Positions 1-8,968 of a stretch of DNA of 30,459 nt are shown in pieces. The notes beneath the pieces were generated by a model that made no database searches, was not told the DNA's origin, and saw only the letters and a program-made list of their open reading frames with translations. The stretch is from positions 1 to 30,459 of the forward strand of contig LRSR01002312.1 of the NCBI GenBank assembly GCA_001579985.1, given 5' to 3'. The stretch comes from Hypsibius dujardini. Its lineage: Eukaryota > Tardigrada > Eutardigrada > Parachela > Hypsibiidae. Position numbers and translations under genes: made by a program. Numbering within the stretch: the stretch's first letter is position 1; the number at the start of each line of letters is the position of its first letter.

Positions 1-1833
1 AAACGGATAAACGTCAGCCCGGATGTTGCCAATGTGGAAGGAGATGGACGCGTTGGCGTAGCGCGCCTGCTGCCGGTACTCCATGAAACTCTCCGGCAGT
101 CGATTGTCGTGGACGATGGTTAAATCGACGGATTTAATGAGGAAGTGCTGAGAAGTCTCCCAAATGGCGTGACGCATGTAGTAACGGGCGCGGGCGTCCT
201 TAAAATGGGGACGCTTCTCAGTCTGTTCGCTATACTCCTCGCCGATGTGCTTTTTCAAAAACTCTTTCAGCTGTCAAAGAAAGAAAGAAATGGGCTAAAG
301 TACAGACCATTCGGCAAGTGGGTGGGTAGAGAAACAGGCATAATGACAAGACACAACTAGACAGTGAAACAGACAGACAAATAGATGGGTAGGCAGACCG
401 AGAGGCAAGCAGACAGAGACAGGTAGATAGACAGTCAAACAGTCAGATAGGCAGACAGACAGGCAGACAGACAACCAGATAGACAGACAAATAGACAAAC
501 ATACAGCCAAACAGTCAGATAGGCAGACAGACAACCAGACAGACAGACAAACAGACAGACAACCAGACAGACAGACAAATAGACAAACAGACAAACAGGT
601 AGACAGACAGACTTAGGACATACAGCTTTGTTATTGTCTTGCTTCGCGACGTATTTCCTCTGCGCCTTGCGGATACGAGTCTGTTGACTCGACGCGTCTA
701 CCAATTTCATAATGTTTTTCACAAAATCAACCGTCGACTTCATCTCCGTCTCTGACAGCGTGAGTTGAATCTGCTCCAAGAGCATATCTACGAAACGCAA
801 TAACATGCCCCGGGTCAATATATAACCGCGAAGCTTATCAACATGAGTACCGATACGACCGGTGGGTATGCGGGAAAATCCCATCCCGACACCAGCGACT
901 TACCCACTTTCATATTTAGTAGCGTAGCGTCTACAAAAAAAACACAAAAAAGCCCAATAAGAAACTAATGAGTGGAACACTTTGACTGGAATTTTAAACC
1001 ATGCGATCGATAAGACACAGATAGGGACGATCAGCTAAACAGGAAATGACAAAAGAGAGACAAATGTACAGACAAACAAAGAAACAGACAGATAGACATG
1101 CAGACAGACAGACAGACAAACAGGCAGACAGATGGGCATGCAGGCAGGCAGTCAGCCAGACAGATAGGCAGGCAGACAGATGGACAGACAGACAGACAGA
1201 CGGACAGATGGATGGACAGACAGGCAGGCAGGCAGGCAGACAGATCTTTCTTACTGACCCGACAGGCGGCGCTTGCAGATGAGTCGGGCATTTCCCGCAC
1301 TCGTGATCAAGTGAATGGGGCTGGAGTCCGTTTCGTTCTCTCCAACGCTGAACAACTCCAACTTGAGGGATGTGTAATCGAGCTGCCGGAAGATGAGTGT
1401 CTCATCCATATCGGAATTCTTCAAACGTCCCTTAGCGATGTCGTCCGTCTCTTCCCATTCCGGTAGGGAAGGATATGTGCGCAACTCTAACAACTGTACA
1501 AGATGAAATCGTCAGTAAATTATATGGAACAATGGAATGTCAAGATCACAAGAGTGATGCAGAAAGGCAAACCTGGACTTCGGCGCGCATGAGCTCGGAG
1601 GTGAAGGAGATCTTCAACGAATTCATCGTTAAATACGCGCCGTCGATGATTTTGTGCGGGAGACGATATTTCATCCTGGAAAAAAATTAAAATACACAGA
1701 CGGATAATAAAAATTAAATGGTCTGTCTGTCTGACTATTTGTCTGTCAAACCATTTGTCTGTCTAACCATTTGTCTGTCTAACCATTTGTCTGTCTAACC
1801 ATTTGTCTGTCTAACCATTTGTCTGTCTAACCA

Positions 1834-1878
<45 letters not shown>

Positions 1879-2978
1879 GCCCACTCATACTCTGGCATAT
1901 CCGGCATGCTCATCATGGAGACCGGATGAGGTGTTCGCAATTCCGGGCATGTTTCCAGCTTCACCTTCACCTCGTCCAAGTGCTGCAAAGCGGGAAAACA
2001 AACGAATAAATAAGAGAACAATAAAAAAATTCGATTCGAAGCAAAATAAATACAGCCGATAGATGTCCGGAACAATTTAATCAATCAATCAATCCATCAA
2101 TTAATCCAAATACATGAATAAATTAAAATATGTTAAAATAAATTTATTCACTCAATCAATCTATCTATCCAGCACCCACTTACAATGTGCAATGGGAGGT
2201 GTTGAATCTTCCTCCAGCCAATCTGAAACACCGTAAGTGTCAATAAAATGGTCAATGCCTGTGAAAGTTGGACGGTTTATCTTACTTTGACGTAGAGTCG
2301 GTTGCAGGTGACTTTGCTTATGCGCATCCATGTCGGCAGCTCAATCAAGTCAGTCAGCAGGACCTCGTCAAATTCTGTTAAGTCAATCAACCAATCAATT
2401 GATGAACATTCTGAGCAGGCAAGCGAGTAATCAAGTAATCAATCAATTGATCGATTCACGTAGCAACCAAATGGTCCACAACTCATCAATCAACCAATAA
2501 ACAAGTACACAAAATGTCACAACTCATCAATCAATTGATCGATTCACGTAGTAAACAAACGATCCACAACTCATCAATCAACCAATAAACAAGTACACAA
2601 AATGTCACTCACCCAAATCGGTCAGCTCAAAGCGGCCCTTTGTGAGGCTCAACTTCAGCTGGTCGCGCTCAAAATTTTTAATGAACCTGCGTCAGAAAAG
2701 CGTCAGAAAAGTGTCAGAAAAGCGTCAGGGAAGAACGCAAAAACAAAATTCGCCACGACATCAATGAATCGAAGGATTTCATTACTCATTCGTCAGCCGC
2801 TAATCGACCAATCAAGGGACTGCACACATGCTTAACAACGAGAGGTTTTATCATGGCTGAATTCAACATCTGCGTTCACATAAAAAATGCCAAAATTTAC
2901 ATCTTATTTAACTGCGTATTTCATGCAATCTTACCTGCCCAGTTGATTGGCGATCTGTGTCTTTATAAAAGACGTCAT
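1..2978 (-). CDS. BLTP3: BLTP3 (UHRF1BP1/SHIP164-like) bridge-like lipid transfer protein, N-terminal part
   Basis: Partial gene; the rest lies beyond position 1. Exons in transcript order, joined in frame: 2978-2935, 2686-2613, 2374-2286, 2222-2184, 1982-1885, 1675-1573, 1493-1259, a microexon 930-904 (or 930-908), 787-624 (or 833-624), and 270-1. The protein starts MTSFIKTQIANQLGRFIKNF and continues with ELPTWMRISKV, EYEMKYRLPHKIIDG, SAGNARLICKRRLS, QLTLSETEMKSTVDFVKN and SFHIGNIRADVYPF. The order and spacing match the chorein-type N-terminus of vertebrate UHRF1BP1 (LPTW, KRRL and LTDSQLKAM segments), compared from memory. Family members form a hydrophobic groove that moves lipids between membranes at endosome and organelle contacts. 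Phases agree at every junction except around the microexon, where two solutions work: AAA|GTGGGT with AAG|CTT, or GTGG|GTAAGT with GTAG|AT. The donor at 1884-1883 is weak (GTGGGC) but is the one found that keeps frame. Introns are repeat-rich. About 380-395 residues are visible; the family usually has well over 1000. Confidence 0.82.
361..616. repeat. Degenerate (GACA)n array in a BLTP3 intron
   Basis: Plus strand reads as tandem GACA with ACCAGACA, AATAGACA and CAGTCA variants. It fills most of the intron between the exons at 624 and 270. The long Ser/Cys/Leu/Val open frames across it come from the 4-bp periodicity and are not genes. Confidence 0.9.
1037..1246. repeat. (GACA)/(GGCA) array in a BLTP3 intron
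   Basis: Tandem ACAGACAG/GCAGGCAG units lie directly downstream, in gene sense, of the exon ending near 1255-1259. The array abuts the splice donor. Open frames of the QTDRQTDR type are artefacts of the repeat. Confidence 0.88.
1719..1877. repeat. 16-bp minisatellite grading into (TGTC)n in a BLTP3 intron
   Basis: From about 1735 to 1846 there are five to six copies of the 16-bp unit CCATTTGTCTGTCTAA, then a pure TGTC run to about 1877. It fills the intron between exons 1982-1885 and 1675-1573. The TGTC strand is the plus strand here, the reverse of the arrays at 361-616 and 1037-1246. Confidence 0.9.
2441..2612. repeat. 88-bp tandem duplication in BLTP3 intron 2
   Basis: The block containing TTGATCGATTCACGTAG and then CAATAAACAAGTACACAAAA occurs twice with an 88-bp offset (for example at 2453 and 2541), differing by a few substitutions. 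The right copy runs up to the splice donor of the exon 2686-2613. Short TCAA/TCTA runs at 2073-2170 lie in the neighbouring introns. Confidence 0.85.
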
Positions 2979-3219
2979 GATACAGTAAAAGCAGTGAAAA
3001 TAATTGTTTGCTAGGTCTTTCGTGGAGAAAAAACGATTTTCAAGATCACAATTCCATGGGTAAAGTTCAAGAAAAATCGCTGCAACTAAATCCGAATTTG
3101 GCTGCACGGGGGAAAGAGGAAATACAAAACTGCCCAGCGGAAATTCCAGTCAGGCAAAGAGTTTATAAAGAGAGAAAGAGAGAGTCCGACCAAAACTGCC
3201 ATCGAATAGACACACTCAC

Positions 3220-3374
3220 CTCGCAAGTGAAAAGCATCTTTAATCAAGCCACCCCGTAATCGGATCACTTGTCTCGTTACAGTATCTCGGGCATCGCATA
3301 CAGAGTATGCGGTTTGCCGACAGACGGCGCGCGAGATAGGGTTTCCAGGCAGGAAGAACATTTTGGCTGATCCG
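3220..3374 (-). other. Possible upstream exon, unidentified
   Basis: On the minus strand a stretch open at both ends is bounded by a plausible acceptor (GAAACAG ending at 3375) and a strong donor (GAG|GTGAGTG at 3220/3219). In one frame it reads GSAKMFFLPGNPISRAVCR, QTAYSVCDARDTVTRQ and VIRLRGGLIKDAFHLRG in sequence. It lies about 240 bp upstream of the BLTP3 start codon. A possible acceptor (CCTAG at about 3013) precedes that start, so this could be a 5' leader exon of BLTP3. It could equally be the end of another minus-strand gene, or chance. I do not recognise the peptide. Confidence 0.3.
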
Positions 3375-5607
3375 CTGTTTCAAAACAAAAAATGAAATCA
3401 TTGAGCAAACGAAAAAAATGGCTTATATTTTTATAACATGGGTTGTTATTTTTATAGAATTTTCTTGGAGGAAAGTTTGGTCACCAAAGAATTTGTGTAG
3501 CCGAAAAAAAAATGAAAGCCGGCTTATGTACACTGCTTGTTGACTGCCGTAGCCAATTGGCCCTATCGGCTACAGAAAGGAGGAGCTACACTACACTCAA
3601 TTTTTTCATTAGTCGAACTACCGTAGATAGACCAATGAAAACGCACCACAGCCTAAGTATGAGAGATTCGGCGTGTCTCCTCGTAGCATATGGCTTGAAT
3701 TGACTCTAGAATATATTGTCTTGAAATGTGCTTGAACCAAGTAAATACAACGGTTTTCAATGTGGCTTTCGGGACTGAGTGGGTGTTGCTCCTACTTGAC
3801 CCAAGTTGCACATATTGATCCGGGGTGTGACCGATTTAATACGTTTGGTATCGTAAAGCTAAAGTGGAAATCCCCAAAAACAAGCGCCAAAACGCCACCC
3901 CCCCCCATAGGGACACCCCCTTGGGGGTGGGCAAAAGCCCTGTTTTGCACCCCGATTCCGACAGAAAGTTTTCAATTGGAAAGTCTCACTAGGTTTGTAA
4001 ACATTGCCTCAAAACCATGGCCTCTCTTGGTATTCTACTAAAGTGCATCTCTGTGTGATCTACCGACAAAACATCTTATTAACTCATTCAGATACGGAGA
4101 ACCCCGATTGATATCTAGCCAAATCAAGGGTTCTGCGTGGTGAACGGTCGGTCGACGGATTGTCATCTACCGTATGCTCGCGATCTCAATGGAAACTTTT
4201 CTGCCCTACCCGTAAATTTTAACCAACCCGGGCCGTGCTTATTCAGTGCCGTTCATCAAATGACAAATGTACGGAAAAGCACGACTGTACAATCAAACAA
4301 TCGAGCGCAACCAGTAAGCTGTACGAAATTAATCAGAGAAGAGTGAATCAGATTGAACGTTCAATCGATTGCAGGGCCATACCGAGGGAGGCGGGGCTTA
4401 GCTGTCCGTTGAGATCGCGAGCATACGGTACGGTCGGCTTATACCAAACCGCTCGACCTGAACTGGAGTTCCGGAATATTAAGCAATATGCGCCATGCCA
4501 CAGAGTCCTTTTCCGAACACGAAGACACGAAGACACGACATGCAACTGATCGTGAGATCGTGTGTGAGTCACACCAACGGTTCACGAATTCACGAGCAAA
4601 TCGCTATTTCCTTGTGAAGTTGTGTGCAGCAACACACGCGCACACATCACACGAAGTGTTGTCATTGGTCTGTTCGCTTTTTGTTCCACAATCGAGCGCC
4701 TCGTGTCCTCGTGTCGATGTGTCGAGGAAAGGAGTTTGTGTCATTGCGCATATTGCTTATTCTCGTTACTCGTTACTCTGACGTACGCTTCAATGGCGGT
4801 AAGTGCTCCCGTTAGCTACTTTTTTTCGATAGGCTGTCAACTCTTTCTACCACTTTTCCCACCATCTGCATTTTCGCTTGGTCTCCTTCTCTTACGGATC
4901 TAACTGCAGGATAAAAGTCCCTAAGCAGGGTCAGCTTTACGGGACTTTATCTTTGAATCGGGAATGCAAACGGATCTCTTTATAATTTTCAGTAGTAGTT
5001 TCCAGCTTGTCACAATTAGTCCTATCAGGCGGTTTACATTGCTACACAAAAAAACCATTCAAATTAAATTAAAAATTAATTTGATTTAAAATAAAATGCC
5101 TTTTTTGGGTATTTTAAATCATATTTTAAATTAATCTAAACGAAACTTACTCTGGCTTATCTGGAAGCGGAGTTTGTCAGGACGGAGAAGAACAGCGAGT
5201 GCCCCAAATATTTCGCGGCAAGGGACATTTCTGCACGCCATTCCGTTCATTCATCGACAGCGACGCTTATGCCATTCAGCCCTAATCTCCCACCTTGTCT
5301 ACCGTATTCTCCCCGGCCTCAAAGGGCACCTAAGCGCCGCCTCGTGCCACACAAACAAGCGCAGACTGTCAAATTGAGGCGCACACACACGCTCACACAC
5401 GCTCACACATGTTTAAAATGCCACACAGTGCACATACAGATGCACACAGGTTTAAATTTAGTAAGCAGGCACGGGCGGAATGCACGCCCTAGGGCATGCA
5501 ACTGTCCCTCGAGGCCGGGAGGATACGGTACTGCATGTTCTTTGATGATTTGCTGCTTACTATGCATCCGTCAATCCTTCCCCTCACCCGTTGATCTGGC
5601 AGGCCTT
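3375..5607. other. Gene-poor stretch with fold-back repeats
   Basis: No convincing gene is seen. Short open frames lack splice context and similarity. Visible structures are an inverted pair at about 4168-4192 / 4412-4437 (core TACCGTATGCTCGCGATCTCAA), a second pair at about 4474-4540 / 4702-4765, a palindrome ACCCCCTTGGGGGT near 3924-3937, and CACA/CTCACACA runs at 5382-5410. Confidence 0.7.
4474..4765. repeat. Fold-back (inverted) repeat with GACACGAA-rich arms
   Basis: The left arm at 4474-4540 (AAGCAATATGCGCCATG, then CACAGAGTCCTTTTCC and GAAGACACGAAGACACGAC) is matched in inverted orientation by 4702-4765 (GTGTCCTCGTGTCGATGTG, GGAAAGGAGTTTGTG, CATTGCGCATATTGCTT). The loop is about 160 bp. 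The form is that of a MITE or a decayed inverted-repeat transposon. No target-site duplication could be fixed. Confidence 0.6.
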
Positions 5608-6114
5608 ACACCAGAGGCTCGTTTAGGGTCCTTACAGGTCGGAACCGGGACCCCTCATGGTAGAGCCAGGGAGTGGGCATCGGGGTAAAATGCAGTTTCT
5701 TAAAGATTGAACCCACAATTCGGACTCTTGTCCTTGATCATTTTGCAACTTGTGGGGGTGGGTGAGTCAATTTCTCTTGGGATTTCATAAAATTTAAAAA
5801 AAAATCAGTTTTTCGTTTAAATTTGAGTTATATTGAGGCTAAATATAAGCTCCCTATTGACAAATACAAATGGGAGGTTCAAAAAGTTCAGGGACGGTCT
5901 AAATTTGTCGAAAATGAATGTTTTGAACGCGTTTTGAATTCCCCCGTGCCATTGAAAATCAGACCCCACACCCCGACCAGTTTCAAAAGCATCCCGGACA
6001 AGAGGCCGGATTTTTGGTTCAATCCTAAAAAAAAATTCTGTCCCTATGCCGACCCCCTGGGCCTAGAATGAGGGGTCGTGGTTCCGACCTGTAAGGACCT
6101 AAACGAGCCTTTGC
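5608..6114. mobile_element. Non-autonomous inverted-repeat element, family A copy 1
   Basis: The left end reads GGCTCGTTTAGGGTCC, then TTACAGGTCGGAACC and GACCCCTCAT. The right end at about 6069-6114 is its inverse: ATGAGGGGTCGTGGTTCCG, ACCTGTAAGGACCTAAACG, AGCC. The interior carries an 82-residue open frame at 5823-6071 (plus), with KLPIDKYKW, FVENECFERV and PTSFKSIPDKRPDF. A related reading is found in copy 3 at 20853-21077 (minus). No transposase motif is seen, so this is most likely a non-autonomous DNA transposon. Confidence 0.72.
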
Positions 6115-6460
6115 CGTCCACAACCCTCTGGCACTCCTTCATCACCCAGCTGCACTCTATAATGTTTGGTCGGTCAATTAAAATCTCACCCTCTAATGCA
6201 TCTGGCAAGCTGCGGACAAGTCTTACTTTCTTTCCATTCTGATCAAACAGAAATGGAACACTCTGATATTAGGTTATTGGATAGCCATCACTTGTTTGAT
6301 TTGAGCGCGGACCTTTGTCAGCAATGACGGTCAATCACATTACCCCGTGAAGAATTATGTGGGATATATTTGACCTCAATCACGGGACGATGGCTGTTTG
6401 AAAGCAATGTCACCATTCCTTGTCACGTCATTCTAGAATTCTAAAGTATTCAATCTCATC

Positions 6461-6664
6461 ATGACTTCTGTGAACAACACGACCGCCACTGTGGCACCAA
6501 ATTCCTCGTTTCCCTACCTGACGCGTGAGAGGCCTCAGGAACTGAACGCTTGGATTGTCACTGTTCTGACATTTAACATCATCGGCATGATTCCTATTGT
6601 CCAATTAAACCGAGATGTCCGAGTTACCTGGCTCAGGAATACTTTTGGCGGTTACTGTTTTGAG
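6461..6664 (+). CDS. Possible first exon of a membrane receptor, otherwise degraded
   Basis: Starts MTSVNNTTATVAPNSSF, giving two N-glycosylation sequons (NNT/NTT, NSS). About 20 hydrophobic residues follow (AWIVTVLTFNIIGMIPIVQL), which would suit the extracellular tail and TM1 of a rhodopsin-type receptor. A possible donor GAG|GTTAGC closes a 68-codon exon. No matching TM2-TM7 exons are clear downstream. A fragment at 7798-7971 is the only other candidate. This may be the start of a dead receptor gene or a chance frame. Confidence 0.33.
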
Positions 6665-8968
6665 GTTAGCTACCGAGTGACGTGCCAAGTTATCTTGCAC
6701 TGCTTGTTAGTATCGGATAAATCACTCAACTTGCTAGTAGACTCTAGAAAAAACTTAAGTTTCATTCCGCTTACAACAAGTTATCGAAGTTAGTCCAATC
6801 CTGGCTACAGTGATAAACTGATTGAGGTCAGTTTCAATCTACCATACAAACGATTAATTTAAAACAGGTTTAAGTGTCATTTGACAGGTTATTTGGTTGA
6901 GATACTCGAAAAAATGTATTAAACATGTTGGTCTACTCTGAGCGGAGATGAGCGTATGGACTATTGCACCAGCCTGACAAGTAAAATTTTCTCAATATCA
7001 ACAGCAGAATGTATGCTTCTTCAAGTAGAACGGCACTTTACATGCCCGATCTTAAAAAATAAGGAATTACATGAAAGCTAAAACTTGCTGCGTTAAAAAA
7101 ATCCGCTAATATTTTCAAAGGTAACAAACTATTTCTTGAATTTTCACCTCGAAGTTGATAAACAAGTTTTTTTACCGAAACATGCGAATCTCAGAGGGTA
7201 CAATGTATGACGTGATACACCTCGGAGTGACTATGAAAAAAATTAATTTCGATAGTTTTCGGAAAACCTATGAGTAACTTTTAAACTGCTGTTTCAGAAA
7301 TGTTTACAACGTCTTCGATCAAGAGCACCGCGATATGGTGTCTAATGCAATTAGAAAAAAGTTTGAGAATGCCATCGGCGAGGCCAGATCCAAATGTCAC
7401 ATGCTCGCATGTTGGGGGCATAGAGCTCCATATTAGATCAGTCATTGATGACCCAAAAAAACTTTAAATTGCCCGTAGGGGCTGATCTGTTTTTGAAATT
7501 CATGTGGGCGTGGCAGGAATTACTAGAGGAACCGCCAAAAGTATTCCCGAACGCGGTAATAAACTCGTACAGAATATTTGATAGCTCAAAATTGAAGAAA
7601 GTAATTATGTTCTAAGAATCACTAAACGTAATTCGATTGAGGTGAAAGACATTTTGCTTCAAGTAAAATTTAGTTGCTTCCAGGCATAATGAAAAGTAAT
7701 TGCATGTTAATTTAAAATTGTTTTGTTGACTTCAAAGACATTTGAGAACGTTAATTTATTAGAGACCCAGGCCTTAAAAGTTGCATGTCAGTTTCAGTGC
7801 ATCCTGGTTCTGTCGAATCCCGAGTGTCAAGGTCGACTGAAAGTCACTCTAATTGGTGGCCGCCTTGTGGTATTGGCTCTTAACTCTTCTACGGTCACAG
7901 AGCAAGCTCCTCAAACCATCCCTGTCCCCAATTCCAGCGCCGTCGGAGGAGTGAGGGCTGTGCTTGCTTAGTCCCATCAAACTTATGAGAACTTTGGCTC
8001 GGTAAGATTTTTGAGAAGCAACATCAATACTTTTTTTCCATATTGTACACCCGTGTCATTCGATCATCAAGGACCCCACACTGTAAATATCCTAATAAAT
8101 TTAGTATATTCTATCAACTTTTTAACACAGTTTTTATCTCAACTAGCTCATCTCATCTTCTATAAGTTTCTGGCGGAAATGTTTTTCAGTGGTCATGTGG
8201 CAACTCCGTTTATGATAACACGCTAAAAAGCTTTATATTAACATGGTGTTTCCAATTGTTTTAGCTTTTGTCTGCACATTACGAGGTGTTTCCCGGAATA
8301 ATATCATCAAGACACGTGACGCTACGACGCGCGTCCCAGAGAACGCGACCTTATCACAATCGCTATTTAATATTCATTATCTAGCGCCATGTTTACGAGC
8401 TTATTTATATCATAACAAAATCATCGCACTGAAACAGGAACACTGCAAACAACAAGAAGGAATAGGCCTCTTAAATCCAAATGAACTCAAAGACGCTGAC
8501 ATGTGTCCTAGAGAAAGCCATTAGGTCCCGACGTCCCAGAGTCAAATCACAATGTTCAGTGATGTTGCGTCTGCTGATCCGTCAACGCCCGGACTGCAAA
8601 ACAAGGCCTTATTGTCCGTTATCACAACTCCGCGTCTGATCAACTTCTAGTGCTATTATTATACACGTACTTTCATACTGTAGTGTACTGGAGTGAGCTC
8701 TAGTCTATCTGTGAGCATTACTGTACTCTGTCTTACAAGGACAGCTCTGATAATATTTATGAGCGCGTCTGTATTCTGTCTTGGTGGGTGTTTACGCATA
8801 TGTGGCCATTGGTCATTTTATACATTGTACACGTACATGTGCATGTACACTCCCGCAGCGCTTATATAAGCTCTCGAGTTGCTGTTATGGAGAGATCAGT
8901 TCGCAAAACTTTAGTTTTATCTTCTTACGTCCTAGTAAGACGACAAGGGGTCCCCATCCGTTATTGTA
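6665..8968. other. Long non-coding stretch with weak exon-like fragments
   Basis: No gene can be assembled. A fragment at 7298-7436 (plus) follows a good acceptor (CTGCTGTTTCAG) and reads NVYNVFDQEHRDMVSNAIRK before a stop at 7434-7436. Its phase does not fit the exon ending at 6664. A fragment at 7798-7971 is described separately. Near 8820-8845 lies a GTACACGTACATGTGCATGTA near-palindrome, followed at about 8860 by CTTATATAAG, a TATA-like site with no plus-strand gene after it. Confidence 0.6.
7798..7971 (+). pseudogene. Possible terminal receptor exon fragment
   Basis: After a candidate acceptor (GTCAGTTTCAG) the frame reads CILVLSNPECQGRLKVTLIG and ends at TAG 7969-7971. NPECQ followed by basic residues is reminiscent of the segment after TM7 in rhodopsin-like receptors. 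No TM7 precedes it. It could belong with the N-terminal fragment at 6461-6664 as remains of one decayed receptor. Weakly supported. Confidence 0.22.

Noticed and set aside
295-884. Long Cys/Leu/Ser/Val-rich frames (VCLSVCLSVCLS)
   Set aside because: They follow the TGTC tetranucleotide repeat. Only the part matching BLTP3 exon 833/787-624 is real coding sequence.
1046-1466. Plus-strand QTDRQTDRQ frames
   Set aside because: Produced by the GACA repeat. The unique part is the antisense of the BLTP3 exon 1493-1259.
2073-2600. TCAATCAATCAA runs as a CRISPR-like array
   Set aside because: Units are tetranucleotides without unique spacers, inside introns of a eukaryotic gene.
7298-7436. Exon-like frame NVYNVFDQEHRDM after a good acceptor
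   Set aside because: Its phase does not join the exon ending at 6664 and a second frame is equally open. No similarity recognised.
8859-8870. CTTATATAAG as a core promoter
   Set aside because: No plus-strand gene follows it, and the receptor gene begins on the other strand 2 kb away. The site is a palindrome that can arise by chance.
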